Shown piece after piece: positions 1-8,498 of a stretch of 64,000 nt of DNA. The notes beneath the pieces were generated by a model, which was given only the letters and a program-made list of their open reading frames with translations, made no database searches and was not told the DNA's origin. Position numbers and translations under genes: made by a program. The stretch lies in assembly GCF_000718005.1 (NCBI RefSeq), contig NZ_JODV01000003.1; one strand, given 5' to 3'. The stretch comes from Actinoalloteichus_B caeruleus (GTDB taxonomy: Bacteria > Actinomycetota > Actinomycetes > Mycobacteriales > Pseudonocardiaceae). The first letter of the stretch is position 1. The number at the start of each line of letters is the position of its first letter.

Positions 1-203
1 AACCACTCACCGAGGAAGCCCAGGCTCCCGAGCAGGCCGAGCAGCAGCGGGGGCAGCGACAGCGTCGTCCAGAAGGCCGCCTCGGCCGCCTCGGAGAAGA
101 TGTTGTCGTTCCAGGCACGTGACACGGTTCTGCCCATCAGCCGCAACGGCCCCCGCCGGGGGGTCGGGGTGCTGGTGGCGTCGTGACTGCTCTGAGGACC
201 CAT
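1..203 (-). CDS. BrkB/YihY family membrane protein, partial (N-terminus only)
   Basis: The gene runs off the left edge of the window; only its first 67 or so codons are present. I read it from ATG at 203, giving MGPQSSHDATSTP, then a basic stretch, then AWNDNIFSEAAEAAFWTTLS and a hydrophobic segment LPPLLLGLLGSLGFLGEWL. The motif of an amphipathic helix followed by 'SEAAEAAFW' leading into the first membrane span is typical of YihY/virulence-factor-BrkB inner membrane proteins, whose transport or tRNA-processing role is still debated. A second in-frame ATG exists at residue 22. The gene is divergent from the helicase that follows. Family assignment rests on a short stretch, so it is moderate. 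Confidence 0.6.
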   Translation of the reverse strand, partial: MGPQSSHDATSTPTPRRGPLRLMGRTVSRAWNDNIFSEAAEAAFWTTLSLPPLLLGLLGSLGFLGEW

Positions 204-302
204 CGTCGGTCAAGGATGCGCTATGCGACGGTCCGCCCGCGTCGCGACCCCGGTCGAACGCCGCCCACCGCGTCGCGCCACGGCGGAGCCCGGGTCGGCC
301 GG

Positions 303-359
303 TAAGCTGTCCGGGCCCTCACCGCGTCCCTGGTGCGCACCGTCGTGTGAGGGCCTTTT
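303..359 (+). promoter_or_regulatory. Promoter -10 plus attenuator-like hairpin with U-tract in the helicase leader
   Basis: A -10-like hexamer TAAGCT lies at 303-308. Starting at 314 is an inverted repeat, GGCCCTCAC at 314-322 and GTGAGGGCC at 347-355, directly followed by TTTT (356-359). This is the layout of an intrinsic terminator, sited 54 bases before the GTG start of the helicase and inside its presumed leader. The loop itself contains a small palindrome, GGTGCGCACC, that could form an alternative structure. No upstream plus-strand gene exists in the window for it to terminate. Function as an attenuator is inference. Confidence 0.45.
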
Positions 360-412
360 GCGTGTCCGCGCCCGGCCTCGTGCCCGTCCACCGGAAGGGG
401 TGCCAAACACTG

Positions 413-2185
413 GTGACCGAGTCGCAGATCGGGGTCGGTACTCCGGCCTCCACACCGGCGGCGGAGCAGCCACCGCCCGCCCGCCCGCTGCGGACCTGGC
501 AGCGACGGGCACTGACCCGGTACCTGGCGACCGGGCCCGCCGACTACCTGGTGGTGGCCACCCCCGGGGCGGGCAAGACCACCTTCGGTCTGCGGGTGGC
601 CTCCGAACTGCTGGCCGACCGCAAGGTGGAGGCGGTGACGATCGTCGCGCCCACCGAGCACCTGAAGCACCAGTGGGCGGAGGCCGCGGCGCGCACCGGC
701 ATCGCCATCGACTCCCACTTCCGCAACGCGGCGGGCGCCCACTCCCAGGACTTCCAGGGCGTCGCCGTCACCTACGCGCAGGTCGCCGCGCACCCCAACC
801 TGCACCGGGTCCGGACCGAGCGCCGCAAGACGCTGGTGATCCTGGACGAGGTGCACCACGCGGGGGACGCGTTGTCCTGGGGGGACGCCGTGCGGGAGGC
901 CTTCACCCCCGCCACCCGGCGGCTCGCCCTGACGGGGACGCCCTTCCGCAGCGACGACACGCCCATCCCGTTCATCCCCTACGAGCCGGACGGGGCCGGG
1001 GTGCTGCACAGCCGCGCCGACCACTCCTACGGCTACTCGGACGCGCTGAAGGACGGCGTGGTCCGGCCCGTGCTCTTCCTGGCCTACTCGGGGGAGGCCC
1101 GCTGGCGGACCAACGCCGGCGACGAGTACGTGGCCAGGCTGGGGCAGCCCCTCAGCAAGGAGGAGACGACCCGGGCGTGGCGCACGGCGCTGGACCCGTC
1201 CGGGGAGTGGATACCGTCGGTGCTCGCCGCCGCCAACACCCGACTGCACCAGCTCCGCGCGGCCGGGATGCCGGATGCCGGGGGGCTCGTCATCGCCTCG
1301 GACCACGTCACCGCGAAGGCCTACGCGAAGATCCTCGAACGGGACACCGGGAGCGCGCCCACCGTGGTGCTCTCCGACGACCCCACGGCCTCCAAGCGGA
1401 TCTCCGAGTTCTCCGACTCCGACGAGCCGTGGATGGTGGCCGTCCGGATGGTCAGCGAGGGGGTCGACGTCCCCCGGCTGGCGGTGGGCGTCTACGCCAC
1501 GAGCGCCTCGACACCGTTGTTCTTCGCGCAGGCCATCGGGCGTTTCGTCCGGTCGCGGCGACCGGGGGAGACGGCGAGCGTCTTCCTGCCCAGCGTGCCC
1601 GTCCTGCTGGAGCTCGCCAGCCAGCTGGAGGCGCAACGCGACCACGTCCTGGGCAAGCCGCACCGGGAGAAGGAGGGGTGGGACGACGAACTCCTCGCCG
1701 AGGCGAACCGGCAGCGCGACGAACCGGGCGAGGACGAACGCGCCTTCACCGCCCTGGAGGCCAGCGCGGAGCTCGACCAGCTCATCTACGACGGTTCCTC
1801 GTTCGGCACCGCCGCCTTCGCCGGGAACGGGGAGGAACAGGACTACCTGGGGTTGCCGGGACTGCTCGAACCCGACCAGGTGCGGGCCCTGCTCCGGCAA
1901 CGGCAGGACCAGCAACTCGCCGAGGCCTCCCGCAGGAAGGCCGCGGCGGACGCCGAGGCCGCGGCGAGACCACCCGAGCCCAAGGCACGGCCGAGGAACG
2001 TCTCCGAACACCTCACGGCGCTGCGCAAGGAGCTGAACACCCTCGTGGCGCTCCACCACCACCGGACCAGGAAACCCCACGGGGCGATCCACAACGCGCT
2101 GCGGAGCCACTGCGGCGGACCGCCCACCGCGATGGCCACCGTGGAACAGCTGGAGGAGCGGATCGCGACCCTGCGGTCCTGGTGA
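413..2185 (+). CDS. DEVH-box superfamily 2 helicase
   Basis: A 590-residue ATP-dependent nucleic-acid helicase of the SF2 class, cytoplasmic. Visible motifs in order: Walker A ATPGAGKTT at about residues 48-56, DEVH (LDEVHHAGD) at about 145, motif III LTGTPFRSD at about 173, motif V VSEGVDVPR and motif VI AIGRFVRSRRP near residues 345-385. The C-terminal third is charged and helix-rich and carries no recognised domain. I chose GTG at 413, preceded by GGAAGGGG, because everything upstream in the frame has no helicase homology. It is monocistronic and ends at a strong hairpin. The family is widespread in actinomycetes, but the substrate is unknown to me. Confidence 0.85.
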   Translation: MTESQIGVGTPASTPAAEQPPPARPLRTWQRRALTRYLATGPADYLVVATPGAGKTTFGLRVASELLADRKVEAVTIVAPTEHLKHQWAEAAARTGIAIDSHFRNAAGAHSQDFQGVAVTYAQVAAHPNLHRVRTERRKTLVILDEVHHAGDALSWGDAVREAFTPATRRLALTGTPFRSDDTPIPFIPYEPDGAGVLHSRADHSYGYSDALKDGVVRPVLFLAYSGEARWRTNAGDEYVARLGQPLSKEETTRAWRTALDPSGEWIPSVLAAANTRLHQLRAAGMPDAGGLVIASDHVTAKAYAKILERDTGSAPTVVLSDDPTASKRISEFSDSDEPWMVAVRMVSEGVDVPRLAVGVYATSASTPLFFAQAIGRFVRSRRPGETASVFLPSVPVLLELASQLEAQRDHVLGKPHREKEGWDDELLAEANRQRDEPGEDERAFTALEASAELDQLIYDGSSFGTAAFAGNGEEQDYLGLPGLLEPDQVRALLRQRQDQQLAEASRRKAAADAEAAARPPEPKARPRNVSEHLTALRKELNTLVALHHHRTRKPHGAIHNALRSHCGGPPTAMATVEQLEERIATLRSW

Positions 2186-2189
2186 GCCT

Positions 2190-2220
2190 CGGGCGCCGGG
2201 CCCTACCGTCCCGGCGCCCG
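2190..2220. terminator. Bidirectional terminator hairpin, helicase / CBS gene
   Basis: Perfect inverted repeat: CGGGCGCCGGG, a 9-base loop, then CCCGGCGCCCG (11 bp stem). It sits five bases after the helicase stop and 20 bases beyond the end of the convergent CBS gene. It has no U-tract, as is usual for actinomycete terminators. Confidence 0.7.
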
Positions 2221-2240
2221 GCCAGCTCGGTGGAGCGGGT

Positions 2241-2672
2241 TCACGCCGAGGCGGCGGAGGGCGCCTTCAGCGCCTCGATGAGTTCGCCGAGCTGTTCGGC
2301 GCTGACATGGCCCACCAGGTCCGCCTCGCTGACGATCCCCACCAGCCGGTGGTCGTCGATGACGGGGAGGCGCTTCACCTGGTGCCGTTCCATCAGGTCG
2401 ATCGCCTCCGACACGTCGGCCTCGGCGCGCACGCAGAAGGGCCGGCCCTCGGCCAGGTCCGACACACTGGCCCGCGTCGGGTCGTGCCCCTCGGCCACGC
2501 ACTTCACGACGATGTCGCGGTCGGTCACCATGCCGTGGAGCTTGTCGTCGTTCCCGCACACCGGCATCGCGCCCACGCCGAGGTCCCGCATCCGCCGCGC
2601 CGCGTAGGACAGGGTCTGGTTCTCACCGACGCACTCGGCGCCCTGGTGCATCAGTTCGCGAACGGCAACCAT
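2241..2672 (-). CDS. Two-CBS-domain protein
   Basis: A 143-residue protein made only of a CBS pair (Bateman module): first repeat about residues 1-60 with GVGAMPVCGND and GMVTDRDIVV, second about 70-130 with VKRLPVIDDHRLVGIVSEADL. CBS pairs bind adenosyl ligands such as AMP, ATP or SAM and usually gate a partner protein. Stand-alone versions in actinomycetes are linked to dormancy or redox signalling, but no partner is visible here. ATG at 2672 was chosen because GGGAGG lies six bases upstream; an in-frame ATG at 2696 has no such site. It lies 117 bases beyond the end of the glycosyltransferase gene on the same strand. Confidence 0.85.
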   Translation of the reverse strand: MVAVRELMHQGAECVGENQTLSYAARRMRDLGVGAMPVCGNDDKLHGMVTDRDIVVKCVAEGHDPTRASVSDLAEGRPFCVRAEADVSEAIDLMERHQVKRLPVIDDHRLVGIVSEADLVGHVSAEQLGELIEALKAPSAASA

Positions 2673-2788
2673 CAGGGGCCTCCCTCTGTTCGTCACTGGT
2701 GCTGTTCAGCCTGACCTCCCAGGCGTACCCGGGTGGCGCGGCGGTCAACACGTCACCGGGCGGTCGAGTACGGCGGCCCGCCCCGCCC

Positions 2789-3916
2789 TCAGAGCCGCAG
2801 CAGCTCGGCGAGGGTCCCGAAGGAGTCGTCCCAACTCCAGTGGCGGCGCGCGAAGTCCCTGCCGGCCCGCCCCATCGCGGCGGCGCGCTCCCGGTCGACC
2901 AGCAGGTCCACCAACCGGCCCGCCACCTCGGACACGTCCCCACCGTCGACGAGGTGGCCGGTCCGGCCGTCCTCGAGCGTGTCCGGCGCCCCGCCGGAAC
3001 GGCCGACCAGCACCGGCAGCCCACTGGCGGCGGCCTCCAGGAACACGATCCCCAGACCTTCCGGGTGCAGGCCCAGCCGGCGGGTGCGGCACGGCATCGC
3101 GAAAACGTCGGCGGCGGCGTAGTACGGCGCCACCGCGCCGTGGGGCACCGAGCCGGCGAGGACGACGGCGTCCTCCACTCCCCGAGCCGCCGCGATCGCG
3201 CGCAGGTGGGCCTCCTCCGGCCCGCCTCCCACCACCAGCAGGGTGGCCTCGGGCACCCGTTCGCGGACGAGCGGCAGCGCCTGGACGAGCGCGCGCTGGT
3301 TCTTGATCCGCACCAGCCGGGACACGCAGAGGACCACCGGGCGCTCGCCCAGCCCGTGGCGGTCCCGCACCACCCGGCCCTCGGGCGACGGGCGGAAGAC
3401 TGTGGTGTCCACCCCGGGCCGCAGCCGGCGGGCGGCCGCCGCGGCCCGCGCGCTGAGCACCGGGACGATGCGCCGCCGGGTGTAGTCACCGAGGTAGGTC
3501 ACCACGTCCACCCCGTCCCCGACGCGCCGCAGCGCGGAGCGGGCCCCTGGCAGCGAGGCCCACCACACCTCGTGCCCGTGGGTGGAGGCGACCAGTCGGC
3601 GGATCCCCGCGGCGCGCAGCGGGCCGGCCAGCAGCCCCAGGGGAGCGGCGGCGCCGAACCAGACCCGGTCGCAGCCGTGGGACGAGGCCACCTCCGCCGC
3701 GTGTCGGGCCACCGCCCGGGTGGGCAGCAACGTCCTCGCCGGCGAGCGGACCACGGGGAAGGGCAGTGCCCTGTCGAACTCCGCCGCACCCTCGGCGCGG
3801 GAGGTGAGCACCACCACCGACCCGCCGGGGAACCGCCGCACCACCTCGTACACGAAGGTCTCGATGCCACCCCGACGGGGCGGGAAGTCGTTCGTGACGA
3901 CGAGTGTCCGGCCCAT
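2789..3916 (-). CDS. pimB: GT4 glycosyltransferase, PimB'-like mannosyltransferase
   Basis: A 375-residue GT-B fold glycosyltransferase resembling PimB', which adds the second mannose to phosphatidylinositol mannoside at the cytoplasmic membrane face. Diagnostic features are the N-terminal VTNDFPPRRGGIETF loop, STHGHEVWW near residue 120, GVDTTVFRP near 180, VVLCVSRLVRIKN for the donor-binding domain, and the EX7E-type segment EGLGIVFLEAAASGLPVL near 300, followed by GRSGGAPDTLEDG. The ATG overlaps the stop codon of the upstream gene (TGATG at 3918-3914), so translation is coupled to the membrane protein. Donor and acceptor specificity are inferred from family resemblance only. Confidence 0.75.
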   Translation of the reverse strand: MGRTLVVTNDFPPRRGGIETFVYEVVRRFPGGSVVVLTSRAEGAAEFDRALPFPVVRSPARTLLPTRAVARHAAEVASSHGCDRVWFGAAAPLGLLAGPLRAAGIRRLVASTHGHEVWWASLPGARSALRRVGDGVDVVTYLGDYTRRRIVPVLSARAAAAARRLRPGVDTTVFRPSPEGRVVRDRHGLGERPVVLCVSRLVRIKNQRALVQALPLVRERVPEATLLVVGGGPEEAHLRAIAAARGVEDAVVLAGSVPHGAVAPYYAAADVFAMPCRTRRLGLHPEGLGIVFLEAAASGLPVLVGRSGGAPDTLEDGRTGHLVDGGDVSEVAGRLVDLLVDRERAAAMGRAGRDFARRHWSWDDSFGTLAELLRL

Positions 3917-4695
3917 CAGCCCTCGCCCCCCAGCGAGCTCAGCGGCTGTCGAACGCCGGTCCCCGCACCGGGACGCGCGTGCGGCCCGGTGCCTCGGATC
4001 TGGGCGGCGGCCGGAGCGGGCGGCCGCCGTGGCGCCGCGCGCATGACCTCCGGTCGGCAGGCGATCAGGAAGAACACCGCGAACCACCAGCGGGGATCAC
4101 CCGCGACACCGGGACCGAGCAGCACCCGGGGCAGGCCGAAGACAGCCAGCGCGGGCAGGTACGGGTTGTGGTCGTACACCTCGGTGGGGTCGGACAGGTA
4201 GGGCGTGCCGGTCGTGACCAGCAGCCGCCCCGCGTCCTCGGTGACCCGGACCTCGGGCTGCGTCACCCCCGAGACGGTCAACACCAGAAGCGGCGCCACG
4301 ACCGAGCCGAGGACGGCGCACCCCGTCGCGACACCCGGCACGCCCGGCCGGGGCCCCGCCGGGCCATCGGGTCCGCCGTACGTGGTCGCCGACCACCAAG
4401 TCCAGCCCGCCGTGACCAGGGCCGCCGTCCCGTAACCGAGCAGCGCCCCGCCCGCCCACACCCGGTGGGCGGGCGACGACGTGACCAGGAGCGTGGCCAG
4501 CGCGATGAGCGCGAACGAACCCCACACGACCGGTACCGACCACCGGGACCCCACCGCCGTCCACACCCAGCCCCGCGCCCGGACCAGCCAGCCCGGCCTC
4601 CCGCCACCGCGCCCACTCGCCGCGTCCTCCCCGGCAGGAGCCAGCGAAGCAGGACCCCGCCCCGCCACCACGTCCCGCGTCGTCGCCACCGTCAT
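3916..4695 (-). CDS. Membrane protein, probable truncated GT87/GT-C type glycosyltransferase
   Basis: A 259-residue protein with about four predicted membrane spans between residues 45 and 215 (for example VPVVWGSFALIALATLLVTS). It has a periplasmic-looking segment containing GTPYLSDPTEVYDHNPYLP that resembles the acidic first loop of polyprenol-phosphate-mannose-dependent GT-C enzymes. Such enzymes are normally 400-450 residues. Here the last 50 residues are Pro/Ala/Arg-rich without spans, and no other frame continues the membrane domain before the next gene starts. I read it as the N-terminal half of a decayed or internally deleted enzyme, still with a good Shine-Dalgarno site (GGAGGAGGGGCG). 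It is coupled to the PimB-like gene by a TGATG overlap. Confidence 0.5.
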   Translation of the reverse strand: MTVATTRDVVAGRGPASLAPAGEDAASGRGGGRPGWLVRARGWVWTAVGSRWSVPVVWGSFALIALATLLVTSSPAHRVWAGGALLGYGTAALVTAGWTWWSATTYGGPDGPAGPRPGVPGVATGCAVLGSVVAPLLVLTVSGVTQPEVRVTEDAGRLLVTTGTPYLSDPTEVYDHNPYLPALAVFGLPRVLLGPGVAGDPRWWFAVFFLIACRPEVMRAAPRRPPAPAAAQIRGTGPHARPGAGTGVRQPLSSLGGEG

Positions 4696-5004
4696 CGCCC
4701 CTCCTCCTGGTCGGCACCGGACGCCGACCCGACGGGACGCTAGGCACGGGGAGAGGTGGGAGTCGTCACGCCCGGGGACCAGGTCTCGGTGCTCCTCCAG
4801 GCGGAGCCGGGTGGTCGGGTAGGCATCCTCGGTGGGGACCGCTGAGCATCACCGCGGGTCACGCCCCTCCACCCCGGCGCAGACCCGGTCCAGGCCGGTT
4901 CGCCCACGCGTCGCCCGCCGCCGGCAACCTCCGACCACGGGATGAGGAGCGGGCCCACCGCGAGGTGGACGCGCGCCGCCGCCGCCGGTCCCTAGCCTCG
5001 TCGC
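4696..5004. other. Intergenic region between divergent genes
   Basis: A 309-base region upstream of both the membrane protein (minus) and the histidine kinase (plus). I see no credible ORF. The only recognisable element is the -10 box TAGCCT at 4993-4998. Confidence 0.5.
4993..4998 (+). promoter_or_regulatory. -10 box TAGCCT, leaderless-type, histidine kinase gene
   Basis: TAGCCT is followed by six bases and the ATG at 5005. No Shine-Dalgarno sequence can fit, so the transcript probably begins at the start codon. Confidence 0.55.
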
Positions 5005-6318
5005 ATGAAGCAGCGAGAGGACCCCCGCGACCAGCTGGCACGCTGGCGGACGGCGGCGGGTTCGCGGTTCCGGGAGTTCTGGACCGAGGAAAGGCCACCG
5101 CCACCGGGTCGCGCCGGGCGCGTCGTCTGGACGCTGTTGACCCTCCTGGCGGGGATCCTCGGGGTCACGGTGTTCTTCTACACGTCCGACCATTACAGCA
5201 AGGGCGCGCTCGAACTGCTCCACGGTCTTCCCCGGCTGCTCGTCGCGGCGCTCGTGTGCGCCCCCCTCCTCGTCAGCCGCTACCGACCCATGACGGCCTG
5301 GGCGCTCTCCCTGGCGGGCGTGGTCGTCCCCCTGCTGGCGCAACCCGTGAACGAGTACGCCGTCTGGCCGTGGCTACCGCAGGCCGTCGCCGTCTACCTC
5401 GTCGTCCAGTACCAGGTGGCCGCCCACCGACCCCCAAGAGTGGCCATCACGGCCTGGATGACCATGCTCGCGGTGGGGCCGCTGGTCGCCTGGGCGGTCG
5501 CGGGCGCCTTCACCGGCACCTCCGTCCCCTCCCTCGGATGGTTCTCCGTGCTCTCGGGAGTGGCCCTGCTGGTCGGGTACAACGTGCGGCTGCGCCGGCA
5601 GGCGAGCGCGGAGCTCCACCAGCAGGAGCGGCTCAGCGCGACCGAACGGGGCCGGCGGGAACTGCTGGAGGAACGGGCTCGTATCGCCAGGGAACTGCAC
5701 GACGTCGTCGCCCACCACATGTCGGTGATCGCCGTCCAGTCGGCCACGGTGTCCCGCCGGCGCAAGGGCATCAACGAGGAGGCCCGGGAGGAGTTCGACT
5801 CCATCGCCGCCGCCGCCCGGACCTCGCTCGGTGAGATGCGGCGGCTGCTCTCGGTGCTGCGCGCCGACGACAGCGAACCGGAGACGGAACCGCAGCCGCA
5901 CCTGGACCGGCTCGGCGAGGTCGTCGACGCGACCCGGCGCGCGGGCACCCCGGTCTCGCTCGACCTCGGTGACCTGCCGGAGGACGTCCCGGATCTCGTG
6001 CAGCTCACCGCCTACCGGACCGTGCAGGAGGCGCTCAGCAACGTGGTGCGGCATGCCTCGGGTGCGACGAGCAGCGTGGAGGTGCGCGGGGACGGCCGAG
6101 GTCTCGTGGTGTCGGTGCGCAACGATCGACCGCCGGCCGACCGCCCCGGGGTGGCGAAGTCCGGCGACGGCTACGGCCTGCTCGGCATCCGCGAGCGCGT
6201 GGCCCTGCTCGGTGGGGAGACGATGATCGGTCCGACACCGGCCGGTGGTTTCCTGGTCACCGTGGTCCTACCGCTGGCGGAGCCGGGTAGTGGAGCCGAC
6301 GAGGGGGAGAACAGGTGA
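5005..6318 (+). CDS. Sensor histidine kinase (NarL/DesK-type, HisKA_3)
   Basis: A 437-residue membrane kinase. Residues about 45-190 hold five or six hydrophobic spans with no extracytoplasmic domain. A coiled region follows, then the dimerisation/phosphoacceptor helix with ARIARELHDVVAHHMSVI (His about 233). The HATPase_c domain shows VQEALSNVVRHA (N box) and GYGLLGIRERVALLGG (G boxes). This is the class that phosphorylates LuxR-type response regulators; the next gene is its partner, joined by a four-base GTGA overlap. The signal is unknown; the short loops suggest sensing within or at the membrane. A -10 box six bases before the ATG suggests leaderless translation. Confidence 0.9.
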   Translation: MKQREDPRDQLARWRTAAGSRFREFWTEERPPPPGRAGRVVWTLLTLLAGILGVTVFFYTSDHYSKGALELLHGLPRLLVAALVCAPLLVSRYRPMTAWALSLAGVVVPLLAQPVNEYAVWPWLPQAVAVYLVVQYQVAAHRPPRVAITAWMTMLAVGPLVAWAVAGAFTGTSVPSLGWFSVLSGVALLVGYNVRLRRQASAELHQQERLSATERGRRELLEERARIARELHDVVAHHMSVIAVQSATVSRRRKGINEEAREEFDSIAAAARTSLGEMRRLLSVLRADDSEPETEPQPHLDRLGEVVDATRRAGTPVSLDLGDLPEDVPDLVQLTAYRTVQEALSNVVRHASGATSSVEVRGDGRGLVVSVRNDRPPADRPGVAKSGDGYGLLGIRERVALLGGETMIGPTPAGGFLVTVVLPLAEPGSGADEGENR

Positions 6319-6995
6319 TTCGGGTCCTGATCGCGGACGACCAGTCGATGGTGCGCGCCGGCTTCGCCGCCCTCCTCGACGACGAGGAGGACATCGAGGT
6401 GGTCGGTGTCGCGGCGAACGGCGAGCAGGCGGTCCGCGAGGCCAGGGCGACCCGCCCCGACGTCGTCCTGATGGACGTGCGGATGCCGGAGATGAACGGC
6501 CTGGAGGCCACCCGGCGCATCCTCCACCCGCCGGCCGGTTCCCCCGCCGCCGCGCCCCTCCCCAGGGTGCTGATGCTGACCACCTTCGACATCGACGACT
6601 ACGTGTACGAGGCCCTGCACTCCGGGGCGAGCGGTTTCCTGCTCAAGGACGCCGAACCCGAGGACCTCGTCGCGGCCGTACGGATCGTCGCTGCGGGGGA
6701 CGCGCTGCTCGCGCCCTCCGTCACCCGGCGGCTGGTCGAACGCTTCGCCGCGAACCCCCGCCCGGGGTCGCTTTCGCGGACCAGGCTCAACGACCTCACC
6801 GAGCGGGAGGTGGAGGTGCTCCGCCTCATCTCCCGAGGCAGGTCCAACCTGGAGATCGCCCAGGACCTCTTCGTCGCCGAGGCGACCGTCAAGACCCACG
6901 TGGGCCGGATCTTCGCCAAACTCGGCCTGCGGGACCGGGCACAGGCCGTCATCGTCGCCTACGAGACGGGGCTCGTCGCACCTGGGAGCGGGTGA
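6315..6995 (+). CDS. LuxR/NarL-family response regulator
   Basis: A 226-residue response regulator. The receiver domain (1-125) has the acidic pair ADDQ, the phospho-acceptor Asp in VVLMDVRMPEMNG, the Thr in MLTTFDID and the Lys in FLLKDAEP. A LuxR helix-turn-helix follows (about 158-215: LTEREVEVLRLISRGRSNLEIA and VKTHVGRIFAKL). The start is GTG at 6315, overlapping the kinase stop, so kinase and regulator are translationally coupled. Targets are not evident. The sugar-transport operon 350 bases downstream is a possible but unproven target. Confidence 0.92.
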   Translation: MIRVLIADDQSMVRAGFAALLDDEEDIEVVGVAANGEQAVREARATRPDVVLMDVRMPEMNGLEATRRILHPPAGSPAAAPLPRVLMLTTFDIDDYVYEALHSGASGFLLKDAEPEDLVAAVRIVAAGDALLAPSVTRRLVERFAANPRPGSLSRTRLNDLTEREVEVLRLISRGRSNLEIAQDLFVAEATVKTHVGRIFAKLGLRDRAQAVIVAYETGLVAPGSG

Positions 6996-7347
6996 CCGAC
7001 CCGGCGCCGACGAGGGCTCCGGAGCCGCCGGCCCCGTCCGGGTCACCGCGAGCGGCGCCGGCCGCCCGGCGCTGTCGAACGTCGTCGATGGCGTAGCGGA
7101 CTCGTCCTGTCGGACGCGGCGAACGGCGGTGCCGTCCTGCCGCCGATCGCCGAATCGCGTCGGAGCTGACCAGCCCACCGGGTTGCTGCGGTCGTCGCAA
7201 TCCGTGTCATTCACCGGACAGGATTCGAGCCATCCTCGTTCTCGCTGTTCCACCTCACTCCTTCCGGTGACTACCTTGTTGCCGTCAGCAACCAACGTGG
7301 GTCGCTGGGCTGGGCCACGCCCGGCGGGAAGTCGATAGGGGACGGCA
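6996..7347. other. Intergenic region with sugar-transporter promoter
   Basis: A 352-base region without a credible gene. Near its end TTCCAC (7248-7253) and TACCTT (7272-7277) are 18 bases apart and make a plausible promoter for the transporter operon, giving a leader of about 65 bases. GATAGGGGACGGCA just before 7348 supplies the ribosome-binding site. Confidence 0.45.
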
Positions 7348-8466
7348 ATGCGCAGCAGGACCCTGCTCGTGATGGTCACCGGGGCCGCCCTGGCCCTCTC
7401 CGCGTGCGGAGCCAACCAGGCGGCCGACGCACCCGAGGAGGACAACGCCACCGGGGGCGACGGAGCGAGCGGACTGTCCGTCGGCGTGATCCTGCCCGAC
7501 ACGCGCAGCTCCGCGCGCTGGGAGGGCTTCGACAAGCCCTACCTCGAACAGGCCTTCGCGGAGGCCGGGGTGGACGCCGACATCCAGAACGCCCAGGGCG
7601 ACATCCAACGCTTCTCGACCATCGCCGACCAGATGATCCAAGGCGGCGTCGACGTCCTCGCCACCGTCAACCTGAGCAGCGAGAGCGGCGCGACCGTCCA
7701 GCGCAAGGCGACGGCCGCCGGCATCACCACGGTCGACTACGACCGGCTCACCCTCGGCGGGGAGGCCGACTACTACATCTCCTTCGACAACGTGCGGGTC
7801 GGCGAACTCCAGGCCGAAGGGCTCGTCGACTGCCTCGGTGACACCGAGGGCGCCGAGATCATCGAGATCCAGGGCTCCCCGACCGACAACAACGCCAGCC
7901 TCTTCCAGGAGGGGCAGCGGCAGGTGCTCCAGCCGCTCTACGACTCCGGGGAGTACGAGCTGGTCGACAGCCAACCCATCGACCAGTGGAACAACCAGCG
8001 TGGCGGCACGACCTTCCAGCAGATCCTGACCGCCAACGGCGGGAACGTCGACGGAGTCGTCGCCGCCAACGACGGGCTCGCCGGGGCGGTGATCAACGTC
8101 CTCCGGCAGAGCGGGCTCGCGGGGACGGTGCCCGTCACCGGGCAGGACGCCGACCCCGAGGCTCTCCGGTCGATCCTGCTGGGCGAACAGTGCATGACCG
8201 TCTACAAGCCGGTCTCCCTCGAAGCCCAGGCGCTGGTGGACCTCGCGCTCGCTCTCGCCGGAGGTGACGAGGGGGCGGCCGAGGAGCAGGTCAGTGGCAC
8301 CGTCGCCGACGAGGTGGGCGAGCGCGAGGTGAACGCCGTGCTGCTCGAACCCGTCCTCGTGACCCGGGACAACGTCGCCGACGTGGTCGACGACGGCTGG
8401 GTCACCGCTGACCGGCTCTGCGACGGGGCGGTCGCTGAGCACTGCGCGGAACTCGGCATCAACTGA
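7348..8466 (+). CDS. xylF: Sugar ABC transporter substrate-binding lipoprotein (xylose type)
   Basis: A 372-residue lipoprotein of the pentose/rhamnose periplasmic-binding family. The signal peptide is MRSRTLLVMVTGAALALSAC with lipobox LSAC, so Cys20 is lipidated and the protein sits on the outer face of the membrane. Hallmarks of XylF/ChvE proteins are GVILPDTRSSARWEGFD, AGITTVDYDRLT, AANDGLAGAVINVL and GQDADPEALRSILLGEQ followed by MTVYKPV. The next two genes encode the ATPase and permease, forming a complete importer. Xylose is the most likely substrate by resemblance; no xylose-utilisation enzyme or regulator is adjacent. Confidence 0.88.
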   Translation: MRSRTLLVMVTGAALALSACGANQAADAPEEDNATGGDGASGLSVGVILPDTRSSARWEGFDKPYLEQAFAEAGVDADIQNAQGDIQRFSTIADQMIQGGVDVLATVNLSSESGATVQRKATAAGITTVDYDRLTLGGEADYYISFDNVRVGELQAEGLVDCLGDTEGAEIIEIQGSPTDNNASLFQEGQRQVLQPLYDSGEYELVDSQPIDQWNNQRGGTTFQQILTANGGNVDGVVAANDGLAGAVINVLRQSGLAGTVPVTGQDADPEALRSILLGEQCMTVYKPVSLEAQALVDLALALAGGDEGAAEEQVSGTVADEVGEREVNAVLLEPVLVTRDNVADVVDDGWVTADRLCDGAVAEHCAELGIN

Positions 8467-8498
8467 TTCCCGTCAGGACGGCGGTGGAGGAGGACCCG

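Noticed and set aside
221..2110. Long minus-strand ORF opposite the helicase gene
   Set aside because: It is a GC-bias shadow: Arg/Gly/Val-rich, no motifs, fully overlaps a convincing helicase in another frame.
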